Source: an uncultured Prevotellaceae bacterium (GTDB lineage Bacteria; Bacteroidota; Bacteroidia; Bacteroidales; Bacteroidaceae). From it: 49,517 nucleotides of DNA. The DNA lies in the NCBI GenBank assembly GCA_900318115.1, contig ONJJ01000023.1, positions 1-49,517 on the forward strand. The letters run 5' to 3'. Each line of letters opens with the position of its first letter. The stretch's first letter is position 1. Below are positions 7,848 through 14,974 of the stretch, in pieces. The notes below the pieces were generated by a model. It searched no databases. It was given only the letters and a program-made list of their open reading frames with translations, and was not told where the DNA came from. Position numbers and translations under genes: made by a program.

Positions 7848-8696
7848 TTACTTAGCAAAGTTCCTCGATGCGAAGGGCAGCGACTGGCGCAGGGAGGCGC
7901 GCCAGTATTCCCAGTTGTGCACGCCGTTGCGAACACGGAACTCAGCCTTCACGCGAGCCTGCCACATCTTCTTGTAGAACTCGAAGGTGTCGTTCAGCAG
8001 GCCATCGTCATCGCCGCAGTCTAGGAACCACTTCACCGTGCGCAGCTGCTCCTTCGTGGCGTCGTCAGCATTGTCCATGAAAGTCAGTGCCGAGTGCTCG
8101 TGAACGGCCTCCATCGTGTAGAACATCTTCGTCTTCTCGCCGTTGGGACCCGGTTGTGCGCTGCCGCTGTTCAGCCAGGGACTCATGGCATAGCAGCTGG
8201 AGAACTTGTCCGGGTGGCGCTGGCTGTAGCCGATGCTGCCGCCGCCTCCCATGGAGAGGCCCATGACGGCGCGGTGCTCCTTGTCGCTGATGCAGCGGTA
8301 CTTCTTCTCTGCTGTGGGCATCAGCTCATTGAAGAAGAAATCCTCATACGACCAGCCCGGCATGTTGAAATATCCGTTCCAGATGTTGTTCACATCCGGT
8401 CCGCCCGCATTAGGCATGATAATCACCATCGGACAGGCCTCGCCGCAGCCGATGAGTTCGTCCGTGATATCCTTCATGCCACCCTTCTGTTCCCAGGCGG
8501 TGTAGGTGTCCGTCAGTCCGTGTAGGAGGTACACCACGGGCAGCAGGTCCTGCGACTGTTCGAAGCCCGAGGGCAAATACACATTGTACTTCACCGTGGC
8601 GCCGAGCACGCTGCTCTGGATGCTGTCCGTCACGATGCGGCCTGCCCATGTCGCGGTGCTGACGAGCAGGCTCAGCAAGAGAATCACTTTCTTCAT
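7848..8696 (-). CDS. Secreted alpha/beta-hydrolase esterase (esterase D/feruloyl-esterase-like)
   Basis: The 282-aa product has a signal peptide (MKKVILLLSLLVSTATWA) and an alpha/beta-hydrolase fold of the esterase-D/acetyl-xylan or feruloyl esterase kind. 'YNVYLPSGF', 'LPVVYLLHGLTDTYTAW' (oxyanion region) and the nucleophile elbow 'GLSMGGGGS' are present, with a late 'GVHNWEYWRASL' that places the catalytic histidine. It probably removes acyl or feruloyl groups from plant polysaccharide or other esters in the periplasm. The exact substrate cannot be told from sequence. It is a single gene with its own promoter at 8737-8744. Confidence 0.87.
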   Translation of the reverse strand: MKKVILLLSLLVSTATWAGRIVTDSIQSSVLGATVKYNVYLPSGFEQSQDLLPVVYLLHGLTDTYTAWEQKGGMKDITDELIGCGEACPMVIIMPNAGGPDVNNIWNGYFNMPGWSYEDFFFNELMPTAEKKYRCISDKEHRAVMGLSMGGGGSIGYSQRHPDKFSSCYAMSPWLNSGSAQPGPNGEKTKMFYTMEAVHEHSALTFMDNADDATKEQLRTVKWFLDCGDDDGLLNDTFEFYKKMWQARVKAEFRVRNGVHNWEYWRASLRQSLPFASRNFAK

Positions 8697-8736
8697 AGTC
8701 GTCTGTTTTTTAGGTTAGAGAATCACTTTCTGGCCG

Positions 8737-8744
8737 CAAATATA
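8737..8744 (-). promoter_or_regulatory. -7 element for the esterase gene
   Basis: CAAATATA on the + strand reads TATATTTG on the minus strand, about 40 bp upstream of the esterase start. No clear -33 box was found. Confidence 0.5.
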
Positions 8745-8922
8745 CCACATTATTTTCAATTCCGTTCCTCTCTGCCCCTAAAATATCATTCCACCCCCTA
8801 AAAAACTCGCTACTTCGTCCTCAAACACCTTCCATTTCTTCCCACCCGCCCACCACTTTCCTCTCTGAAGGAATTGTGAGAGAGGCTTTTTTGTGCCAGA
8901 ACGCGAAAAAAATAAGGATTTC

Positions 8923-8954
8923 TTTGGCTGAGTCGCAGAATCTTCCTATCTTTG
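8923..8954 (+). promoter_or_regulatory. Promoter for the Rpn-family nuclease gene
   Basis: TTTG (8923-8926), 20 bp, TATCTTTG (8947-8954). Expected transcription start is about 8960. Confidence 0.7.
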
Positions 8955-8988
8955 CCCGCAACAAATGAACCGAAACATTCAACAGACC

Positions 8989-9855
8989 ATGGATGAATTG
9001 GAAAGCAGATACATAAATCCGTACACGGACTATGGGTTCAAATACCTCTTCGGAACAGAACCCAACAAGGACATCACGTTGGCTTTCATCAATGCCCTGT
9101 TGCAAGGCGAGGAGGTCATCAAGTCGCTGACACTCTTGCCGGCAGAGCAATTGGGCGACACGCAGGAAGACCGCCGTGCCGTCTTTGACGTCTATTGCGA
9201 GAACGAGCATGGCGACAAGATTATCATCGAGATGCAGAAGGCAGACCAGCAATTCTTCAAGGATCGCAGTGTCTATTACTCCTCGTTCCCCATCCGCTCT
9301 CAAGGAGCCAAGGGGCGCTGGCGCTTTGGCCTTAAGGCTGTCTACACCATCGGCATCCTCGACTTTGTCTTCGACGAGGACAAGGACGATGAAGAGTACT
9401 ATCACCACGTGGTCAAGCTGATGGATGTCAACAAGAAAGAAGTCTTCTATGACCACCTGACATACATCTACCTGGAGATGCCCAAATTCCGCAAGACGGA
9501 AGACCAGCTGGAGACTCTCTTCGACAAGTGGTTGTATGCCCTGAAGAACCTGCCCCGCTTGCTCGAACGTCCCAAGGCCCTTCAAGAGCGCATCTTTGCC
9601 AAGTTCTTCGAGGTGGCGGAAGTAGCCAATTTCTCGAAAGAGGAATATGCAAAATACATTCGGAGTGAAAATAATTACTACGACTGGGACAGCATCTTCC
9701 GCACCGCTGAAAAGAAAGGGCGTGAGGAAGGGCTGGCCGAAGGAAAAGCCGAAGCCAGCAGGGAGAATGCAAAGAAGATGAAAGCTGATGGCGTACCCGT
9801 TGAACTGATAGCCAAATACACAGGTCTCTCTCCAGAGGAGATAAAGGGACTATAA
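8989..9855 (+). CDS. Rpn-family PD-(D/E)XK nuclease (recombination-promoting/'transposase'-like)
   Basis: The 288-aa product belongs to the PDDEXK_2 (Rpn/YhgA-like) family: 'YINPYTDYGFKYLFG' at the N-terminus, 'ITLAFINALL', then the nuclease core 'VFDVYCENEHGDKIIIEMQ' with its D...ExQ pattern, and a charged C-terminal tail ('KKGREEGLAEGKAEA') typical of the family. Members cut DNA and can promote recA-independent recombination; Bacteroidetes carry many copies. An ATG at 8965 is in frame, but it lies only ~5 nt after the predicted transcription start. The ATG at 8989 gives a more usual leader and a family-typical N-terminus. Everything for 1.8 kb downstream is decayed. Confidence 0.87.
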   Translation: MDELESRYINPYTDYGFKYLFGTEPNKDITLAFINALLQGEEVIKSLTLLPAEQLGDTQEDRRAVFDVYCENEHGDKIIIEMQKADQQFFKDRSVYYSSFPIRSQGAKGRWRFGLKAVYTIGILDFVFDEDKDDEEYYHHVVKLMDVNKKEVFYDHLTYIYLEMPKFRKTEDQLETLFDKWLYALKNLPRLLERPKALQERIFAKFFEVAEVANFSKEEYAKYIRSENNYYDWDSIFRTAEKKGREEGLAEGKAEASRENAKKMKADGVPVELIAKYTGLSPEEIKGL

Positions 9856-9863
9856 AGGTATAG

Positions 9864-9998
9864 GCATATCTCAGCTCCAAGGTGAAATTTTGGAAGTCTG
9901 TTCTTTTGCGGCGTAATCACCCTCGTGTGGATACCAGGTGGATCCTCAGCCTCACCGTCAATGGCCGCCTGCAGAACGCGAACTTCGTGAAGCAGTAA
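9864..9998 (+). pseudogene. C-terminal fragment of an unidentified gene
   Basis: This is a 44-codon open stretch with no start codon, ending '...DTRWILSLTVNGRLQNANF-VKQ stop'. The beta-strand-like pattern and its position just before a clean hairpin terminator (10026-10055) suggest the surviving 3' end of a lost gene. Parent family not recognised. Confidence 0.35.
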
Positions 9999-10025
9999 TC
10001 TTCCACCTTTAGGACAGAATAGCAG

Positions 10026-10055
10026 AAGGCCGGCTCCTCTTGGAGTCGGCCTTTT
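10026..10055 (+). terminator. Intrinsic terminator
   Basis: A near-perfect 12-bp stem (10026-10037 with 10042-10053), a 4-nt loop and a short T run. It follows the gene fragment ending at 9998. Confidence 0.7.
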
Positions 10056-10075
10056 CTGAGTTCGCCCGGCTAAGC

Positions 10076-10215
10076 ATAATCTGACGGTTGCAAGTTCCGA
10101 ACGACCCTGACAGCGGGAACCGCACAGCCTAATGCAAGGGTGTCATCGCATGGTGGAATCTGAAGGCTGCCACGGCAGACATCGGATCGTTAGTATTTCA
10201 GAAGGTCAAGTCTCC
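10076..10215 (+). other. Possible group II intron RNA scar (degenerate)
   Basis: Non-coding. The stretch around 10130-10175 ('AATGCAAGGGTGTCATCGCA', then 'GGTGGAATCTGAAGG') resembles the domain I region of bacterial group II introns as I remember it. No reverse transcriptase, no domain V and no full intron are present. The call rests on recall only and is weak. Confidence 0.25.
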
Positions 10216-10271
10216 GACAGCGGTAGAAAGCAAACTTCAGGCTGCAGGAAAAGGTCGGCCGCACGCTTCCG

Positions 10272-10337
10272 TTGTTCCATGGCGATGGAATCATTGTTCC
10301 AAGGCGATGGAACCATTGTTCCAAGGCGATGGAACAA
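10272..10337. repeat. Three tandem 22-bp units, each a small hairpin
   Basis: Units at 10272-10293, 10294-10315 and 10316-10337 share TTGTTCCAaGGCGATGGAAc. Each contains the inverted arms GTTCCA/TGGAAC (the first with a GGAAT variant) around a 6-nt centre. Only two or three bases differ between units. Confidence 0.85.
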
Positions 10338-10471
10338 CGAAGAGGAACGGACTAGTGTCGGACAGGAAGGGGGAAAGGCGTAGGTCAGCGCTTTCTGCAA
10401 GTTACATCAAATCCCGTAGAACCGCCATTCAGGCCATGGCACAACCTCCTACACATCCCTCCATTCGCAAA

Positions 10472-10525
10472 GAAGCGAGACTCCAGTGGTTGAAGAAGCG
10501 AGACTCCAGTGGTTGAAGAAGCGAG
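10472..10525. repeat. 23-bp direct repeat, 2.3 copies
   Basis: The unit GAAGCGAGACTCCAGTGGTT-GAA occurs exactly at 10472-10494 and 10495-10517, with a third partial copy (GAAGCGAG) at 10518-10525. Confidence 0.85.
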
Positions 10526-10713
10526 TGAAGAGAAAGAGAAAATAGATTCTCACGTGTAAAAGTTGTATTTTGACTACACCATTACATCATCGTGTGTTAG
10601 CGCCTGATAATTAAATGATTGCTGGGTGTAATAAGGGCGTAATTGAAGGTGTAAAGGTGTAGTTCGAGCGGATATACTTACGTATTATGGCCGTTTGTCG
10701 ACGTAGTCGCTTC

Positions 10714-11113
10714 ACTATTCGAAGAACTCCAGGTCCAGTCCCTCCTTGTAGGAATTAAAGTGCTCGTTTTGTTGGTGAGGCATAAGTCGCGGTCAGAATT
10801 ATTAGTCTTCGTCAGAGGATGGGAGTGCTTCGCCATCATGCCCTTCAATGGGTTTGATGTAGTCAGAAGACCGTTCTGGCGAGACAACAGAACGGCTGCC
10901 AACTCCGCTAGCCATTGGCGAACAGGCTCTGCTTTCTTGGAGGGGATGGACTGAATGATACGGAAAATGCCTTCAAGATCAGCTGCTTGGGTCTTTCTTT
11001 TCTTTCCATCTGAAGCCAGCATTACAACAGGGGTACATTGTACCCCACTTGGAGTTGAGTTCCGCATCACGTGCCCGCATTCGCTTGATGTACTGCTTGA
11101 CATCAGTGCTCAG
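10714..11113 (-). pseudogene. BRO-N/antirepressor-like gene, frameshifted and truncated
   Basis: Minus-strand reading shows pieces of one BRO-N (phage antirepressor/DinD-like) protein in different frames. 'LSTDVKQYIKRMRARDAELN' and 'SKWGT' end near 11042. After a shift the frame gives 'TPVVMLASDGKKRK' and 'ADLEGIFRIIQSIPSKKAEP' then 'VRQWLAE'. Later shifts give 'SPERSSDYIKPIEGHDGEAL' and 'NSYKEGLDLEFFE' stop. The 'GIFRIIQSIPSKKAEPxxxW' block is diagnostic of the family. The N-terminus is lost and at least two frameshifts separate the pieces, so the gene is dead. It suggests a former prophage or mobile-element gene. Confidence 0.7.
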
Positions 11114-11174
11114 TCATTCTTTATGTTGAACGCTTAGTTAAGGTACAATTTTACGTCTTTTTTGCAGTTTTTAC

Positions 11175-11315
11175 TTAACTTGTTTTAGAGTTACCAACTT
11201 GAAGAGGTGTTTTGGGTGTCCTTGGGGCTGTTTCAGGGACTTCTGGTAGTACCTTCGTATACTTTTTGATGGTGATAGCCCCAAATAAAGTCGGTGGTTT
11301 TTGTGAATGAAACAT
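11175..11315 (-). CDS. Candidate 46-aa small protein (uncertain)
   Basis: A minus-strand ATG frame encodes 46 residues: 'MFHSQKPPTLFGAITIKKYT', then 'KVLPEVPETAPRTPKTPLQV' and 'GNSKTS' stop. It is proline/threonine-rich with no membrane segment. No promoter was identified and the region around it is decayed. It could be a real small gene, the end of a lost one, or chance. The frame is compositionally more protein-like than the longer overlapping minus-strand frame. Confidence 0.25.
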   Translation of the reverse strand: MFHSQKPPTLFGAITIKKYTKVLPEVPETAPRTPKTPLQVGNSKTS

Positions 11316-11426
11316 ATTTTCCCGCTTCCCAGCCTTTTCTCCCCTTTCATTCTTCTCATTTTCTTCTCGCAGAAGGGTGATTTTGATGCTTTTTGCCCTC
11401 CCTCCTGCATTTTTTCGATGTTTTTC

Positions 11427-11458
11427 TTTGGCTGAACCGTAAATTCATCTTATATTTG
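11427..11458 (+). promoter_or_regulatory. Promoter for the Ig/dockerin gene
   Basis: TTTG (11427-11430), 20 bp, TATATTTG (11451-11458). It predicts a start near 11464 and thus a ~275-nt leader before the ATG at 11741. Confidence 0.75.
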
Positions 11459-11463
11459 CAGCG

Positions 11464-11740
11464 GATTTCTCCATTGTGAGGACTCCACGCCGACAGCGGT
11501 TGGCACATCTTATCGAATTAAAACGAAGCGTTATGCTTGTCTTGCAGTCTGAAACCTGAGAAATTTCAAATGTGGCAAGAGAACATGATGGCTTCCATGC
11601 GTAAGCGTGGAATGTTATCCTTATCTCCCACATCAGGTTTTCTCAGGACCCCAGACTGGAGATGTGGATATCTGTTCCACGCTTCACATATACTATTAAC
11701 CGCTCTTTAAGGGACAGGATGGGCAATAATCATTTATTAT
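11464..11740 (+). promoter_or_regulatory. Long structured 5' leader (candidate cis-regulatory RNA)
   Basis: There is no gene here. Several hairpins are readable: GCCGAC/GTTGGC (11489-11504); a nested stem CTTGC/GCAAG (11541-11545 with 11575-11579) enclosing TGAAA/TTTCA; and an 8-bp stem 11593-11600/11605-11612 capped by a GTAA (GNRA) tetraloop. CCACATC (11628-11634) pairs with GATGTGG (11661-11667), which can instead pair as GTGGA/TCCAC (11664-11680). The last two are mutually exclusive, as in an attenuator or riboswitch. It matches no riboswitch class I know. Confidence 0.5.
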
Positions 11741-13219
11741 ATGAAGTGTTTTTTCGATGTCGTTGCTCTTTTAAGAGATTATTCCAAAATGATTTCCATT
11801 TGGTTCATTTTGTTTATTTTCTTTCCTCTTGTGTTAAATGCGAACACCGTTACTTCTAGTAAGGTTGTTGATGTAGGAAGTGAATTCAAAATAGTATATA
11901 CGATTTCAGGTACACAAAAATATTTTAATTTAACAGTAAGAGATGAGTCAGTGGTAGATGCTTATCTTCAAACAGTCGGAAGTCATGTATATCTATATGT
12001 AACAGGGAAAAAAATAGGCTCTACAACAGTGATAGTTAGTAAATGGAATGATACAAATAGTCGGTGGGATTATAATAATTATAATGTAACAGTGGTTGAT
12101 GTGACAAATATATTAATTCCCTCATCGCTGTCTCTTACCTTAGGCAATAATTACACTTTCTCTCCTGATATTACGGATAATAGAGCTACAACGACATTAA
12201 CTTGGAGTTCTTCAAATCCATCTATAGTCTCGATTTCAAATGCTACTATAAAAGCGGAATCAATAGGAACAGCTATTATAAGATGTGTTGCTTCTAATGG
12301 CGTATTTGCTCAGTGTGTGGTTACGGTAACTCCTATTATGGTTACAAATGTTTCCCTAAATTGTTCATCGTTAGAACTAATTGAAGATGAAACATTTCAA
12401 CTAATCGCTACGGTATCTCCATTTAATGCAACAAATAAAAATATTAAATGGGAATCTTCAGATCCCAATGTCGCAATAGTGGATTCATTTGGTAAGATTA
12501 CTGCGATTTCTGGAGGAAATTGTGTAATTCAGGCAGTTCCTGAAGATGGAAGCGGAAATATTGCCACATGTTCCATAAAAGTTTTAAGTGATTATGTCTA
12601 TACTGATAACGTAGTCGGAGTTCCTACTGGAAACATTTTACTCCCCATTATGCTAAAGAACACATCTTCTATTACAGGAATACAATTTAAACTAAAGTTA
12701 CCAAATGGGATTAGTGTGGCCGAGGACATTCAAGGGAATTATATGACCTCATTAACAGACCGTGCTTACGACCAGCGTTTAATGTGTTCAAAATTATCTG
12801 ATGGAACTTACCAAATAGTAGCATTTTCTACTTCATCTTCTGCCTTTTATGAGCATAGGGGCGTATGTGCTTATATTAAGCTGTCTATCAGCAATAACAT
12901 ATCAGTTGGCTACTATGAATTAAAGATTCAAGATGTAGAACTTACAAATACTAATGGGGAGGCTATACATCATAAAGATGTGGCATCTACTTTATCAATT
13001 ACAGCAGTAAACAAGGGTGACACGAATAATGATGGCCACATTAGCATTACGGATGCCGTGAACATTGTTAATTACATCCTCGGGAATCCACCGACCAACT
13101 TCGTGCTTGAGGCTGCCGACGTGAACGATGACGGAAAAATTACCATCACCGATGCTGTGGGAATTGTCAATATCATCCTTCAAGGAAATGGCAAGGCAGT
13201 AAATGCAAAAGTCATATAG
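11741..13219 (+). CDS. Secreted Ig-like (BIG2)/cohesin-like protein with C-terminal dockerin
   Basis: The 492-aa surface protein has a hydrophobic export signal (residues ~17-34). Residues ~35-125 and ~125-300 form BIG2-type Ig-like repeats ('TWSSSNPSIVSISN', 'KWESSDPNVAIVDSFGKITA'). Residues ~305-420 form a cohesin-like beta-sandwich ('LLPIMLKN...GIQFKLKLPNGISV'). A type I dockerin follows with two Ca-binding loops, 'DTNNDGHISITD' (from Asp427) and 'DVNDDGKITITD' (from Asp460). DNA up to ~13015 is strongly AT-rich and switches to host-like composition at the dockerin. An alternative start is 11789, but it lacks a positively charged n-region. Probably surface assembly or adhesion; partner unknown. 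Confidence 0.85.
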   Translation: MKCFFDVVALLRDYSKMISIWFILFIFFPLVLNANTVTSSKVVDVGSEFKIVYTISGTQKYFNLTVRDESVVDAYLQTVGSHVYLYVTGKKIGSTTVIVSKWNDTNSRWDYNNYNVTVVDVTNILIPSSLSLTLGNNYTFSPDITDNRATTTLTWSSSNPSIVSISNATIKAESIGTAIIRCVASNGVFAQCVVTVTPIMVTNVSLNCSSLELIEDETFQLIATVSPFNATNKNIKWESSDPNVAIVDSFGKITAISGGNCVIQAVPEDGSGNIATCSIKVLSDYVYTDNVVGVPTGNILLPIMLKNTSSITGIQFKLKLPNGISVAEDIQGNYMTSLTDRAYDQRLMCSKLSDGTYQIVAFSTSSSAFYEHRGVCAYIKLSISNNISVGYYELKIQDVELTNTNGEAIHHKDVASTLSITAVNKGDTNNDGHISITDAVNIVNYILGNPPTNFVLEAADVNDDGKITITDAVGIVNIILQGNGKAVNAKVI

Positions 13220-13264
13220 TAAATGGACGAAAAGTAAAATACATTCAATAATATATTCAACATC

Positions 13265-14473
13265 ATGACAAAGAAATTGTTTTTTTTCATCGCTGCCTTG
13301 GTTGCCAGTGGAATGGCCTTGGCAGACAACATCGCAGTTAACACTGTGACGGTTCCGAAAGGTGGCACTGCTACTGTGGAAGTCGAACTCAACAATCCCG
13401 ATCATGAATTTACGGCCTTCCAGATGGCATTGCAGTTACCGGATGGTATATCAGGAATCAAAGATGAGCGTGACCGTCTCATACTTGTCAACGGTAATCG
13501 CTTTGACGATCAGATTGTCTCCTCAAGCATCATCGAAGGTGGGTTTCAGTTTGCCTGTCTCTCCAATACTAGTTCTGCCATCATCGGTAAGAATGGTATG
13601 CTTTTCTCTTTTGACGTAATGGCAGATGTCGCCTTGGAGGTTGGTACAGAATTGACAGCCAAGTTCACGGGGATTGCTTTCACAACAACGGGAAAAGCTA
13701 TGGAAGTGGAAATGGATGATGTGTCCTTTAAGATTACTATTGTCGAGCCTGACGACGGTCGTATTAAGTTCGATGAGGCTGCAACAAAGCTACCTAAGTA
13801 CACGGCAGGTGATAAAGGCGATGTGACCCTGAAACGTACTATCAAGGCTGGGACGTGGAGCACAATCGTGCTGCCGTTCAATCTGACAAGGACCAATGCA
13901 ACAGCCATCTTCGGCAGTGATGTAGAGTTTGCCAAGTTCTCTGGCTTTGAGGTAGATTATGGTAATGACGAGGAGAATATCACTCCTCTCTGTATCACTG
14001 TCAACTTCACGAGCTATAGCATTCCAGCCCGCGGCAATCTGGCCGGAGGCACACCTGTCCTCATCAAGACCAGTAAAGACATCAATGAAATCGTGCTTGA
14101 TCAGGTGACGCTGACAGAAGGTGTAAAAGACGAAGAAACAGCTGATGAATACGGCACCGCTGGTAAATTCACAGGCTCGCTCATCAAGACAACGGTGCCT
14201 GCCGATGGCCTGTTCCTGAACAGCAACAAGTTCTACTACTCCACGGGCAAGACCAACATTAAGGCTTTCCGCGGTTGGTTTGAGCTGGGTGCTGTGTTGA
14301 ATCAGGAGACGGACTTCGGAGTGAAGATGGTCATTGACGGCTTCGAGACGAACGTCGAAGGAGTGAGTGTGAAGGATGCCGCAGGTAATGTCTATGACCT
14401 CAGCGGTCGCAAGGTCAGCAAGGCCGGAAAGGGCGTCTATATTGTCAATGGCAAGAAGGTGTTAGTAAATTAA
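13265..14473 (+). CDS. Secreted cohesin-like protein with sorting-type tail
   Basis: The 402-aa product has a signal peptide (MTKKLFFFIAALVASGMALA). Residues ~20-160 read as a cohesin-like domain ('TVTVPKGGTATVEVELNNPD', 'FTAFQMALQLPDGIS', 'LFSFDVMAD'). A Prevotella-type beta-sandwich follows ('TIKAGTWSTIVLPFNLT', 'GGTPVLIKTS'), and the end is 'NVYDLSGRKV...GVYIVNGKKV'. It begins 45 bp after the dockerin gene with no promoter between, so the two are probably co-transcribed. A cohesin-like and a dockerin protein encoded side by side suggest non-covalent pairing. In non-cellulosomal bacteria this would serve surface complexes rather than a cellulosome; binding is inferred. Confidence 0.8.
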   Translation: MTKKLFFFIAALVASGMALADNIAVNTVTVPKGGTATVEVELNNPDHEFTAFQMALQLPDGISGIKDERDRLILVNGNRFDDQIVSSSIIEGGFQFACLSNTSSAIIGKNGMLFSFDVMADVALEVGTELTAKFTGIAFTTTGKAMEVEMDDVSFKITIVEPDDGRIKFDEAATKLPKYTAGDKGDVTLKRTIKAGTWSTIVLPFNLTRTNATAIFGSDVEFAKFSGFEVDYGNDEENITPLCITVNFTSYSIPARGNLAGGTPVLIKTSKDINEIVLDQVTLTEGVKDEETADEYGTAGKFTGSLIKTTVPADGLFLNSNKFYYSTGKTNIKAFRGWFELGAVLNQETDFGVKMVIDGFETNVEGVSVKDAAGNVYDLSGRKVSKAGKGVYIVNGKKVLVN

Positions 14474-14539
14474 AAGAGAATAAAAGAAAAGAGAAAAATG
14501 AAATAAAAGATAATCTTGAATGTCTTGAATAACGAAGTT

Positions 14540-14728
14540 ATGAAAAAGGAATATATCAAACCAGAAATGAATGTCGTGAGCGTGAACGGCGAGATGATGC
14601 TGGCAGCCAGTGGCGTAAGTGGAAAGATTGGTGACAGCCCCAGTATCGGCTACGGCGGCGTGGACGAAGAAGGAACTCTTGACGCCGAAGTGAAGGGCAA
14701 TCCCTTCGGCGACAGCATTTTTGAGTAA
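14540..14728 (+). CDS. 62-aa Prevotella-type short peptide (MKKEYIKPE family)
   Basis: The product begins 'MKKEYIKPEMNVVSVNGEMM', then 'LAASGVSG', and ends in a glycine/acidic-rich tail ('NPFGDSIFE'). Short proteins with an N-terminal 'MKK.YxxPE...' and a middle 'MLAAS' are common and uncharacterised in Prevotella. They lack a classical signal peptide, but the 'LAAS' boundary resembles a leader/core junction. I chose ATG 14540 over the in-frame ATG at 14516 because it gives the family N-terminus. It lies 66 bp after the cohesin-like gene and before a hairpin terminator, so it may be the last gene of that operon. Function unknown. Confidence 0.7.
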   Translation: MKKEYIKPEMNVVSVNGEMMLAASGVSGKIGDSPSIGYGGVDEEGTLDAEVKGNPFGDSIFE

Positions 14729-14761
14729 GAAGAGATAATATATTGCCCAATAATTAGACTC

Positions 14762-14787
14762 GCCCCGCACAGCCATCTGTGCGGGGC
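14762..14787 (+). terminator. Hairpin terminator after the short-peptide gene
   Basis: A perfect 11-bp stem GCCCCGCACAG/CTGTGCGGGGC with a 4-nt loop (CCAT). Only a weak T stretch follows. Confidence 0.65.
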
Positions 14788-14974
14788 TTAAAATGACAGT
14801 GGTATGGCCTATTTTTGAGGTAGTATATACCAAAAAGTACACGTATAAAGCCTATTTTTGCACTAAAAATACACAAGACTACACTCTTCTAAAAGAGTCT
14901 AACTGCTGAATATTAAAAGAATAACTGATTATTTGTGTATTTGTGTACTTAATATTACCTCGCGCGCGCGAAAG

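Noticed and set aside
10132-10516. Small + strand frames in the 10.1-10.5 kb region
   Set aside because: They run through tandem repeats and frame-broken remnants, with no recognisable protein pattern.
10272-10525. Possible CRISPR array
   Set aside because: The units are contiguous (22 bp and 23 bp) with no unique spacers, and there are no cas genes in the window.
11171-11410. 79-aa minus-strand frame overlapping the 46-aa candidate
   Set aside because: Its composition is lysine/arginine-rich and irregular. The overlapping 46-aa frame looks more protein-like, though it is itself weak.
11445-11633. 62-aa minus-strand frame in the leader region
   Set aside because: It overlaps a promoter and structured leader on the + strand. 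Its residues follow hairpin arms, and no promoter faces it.
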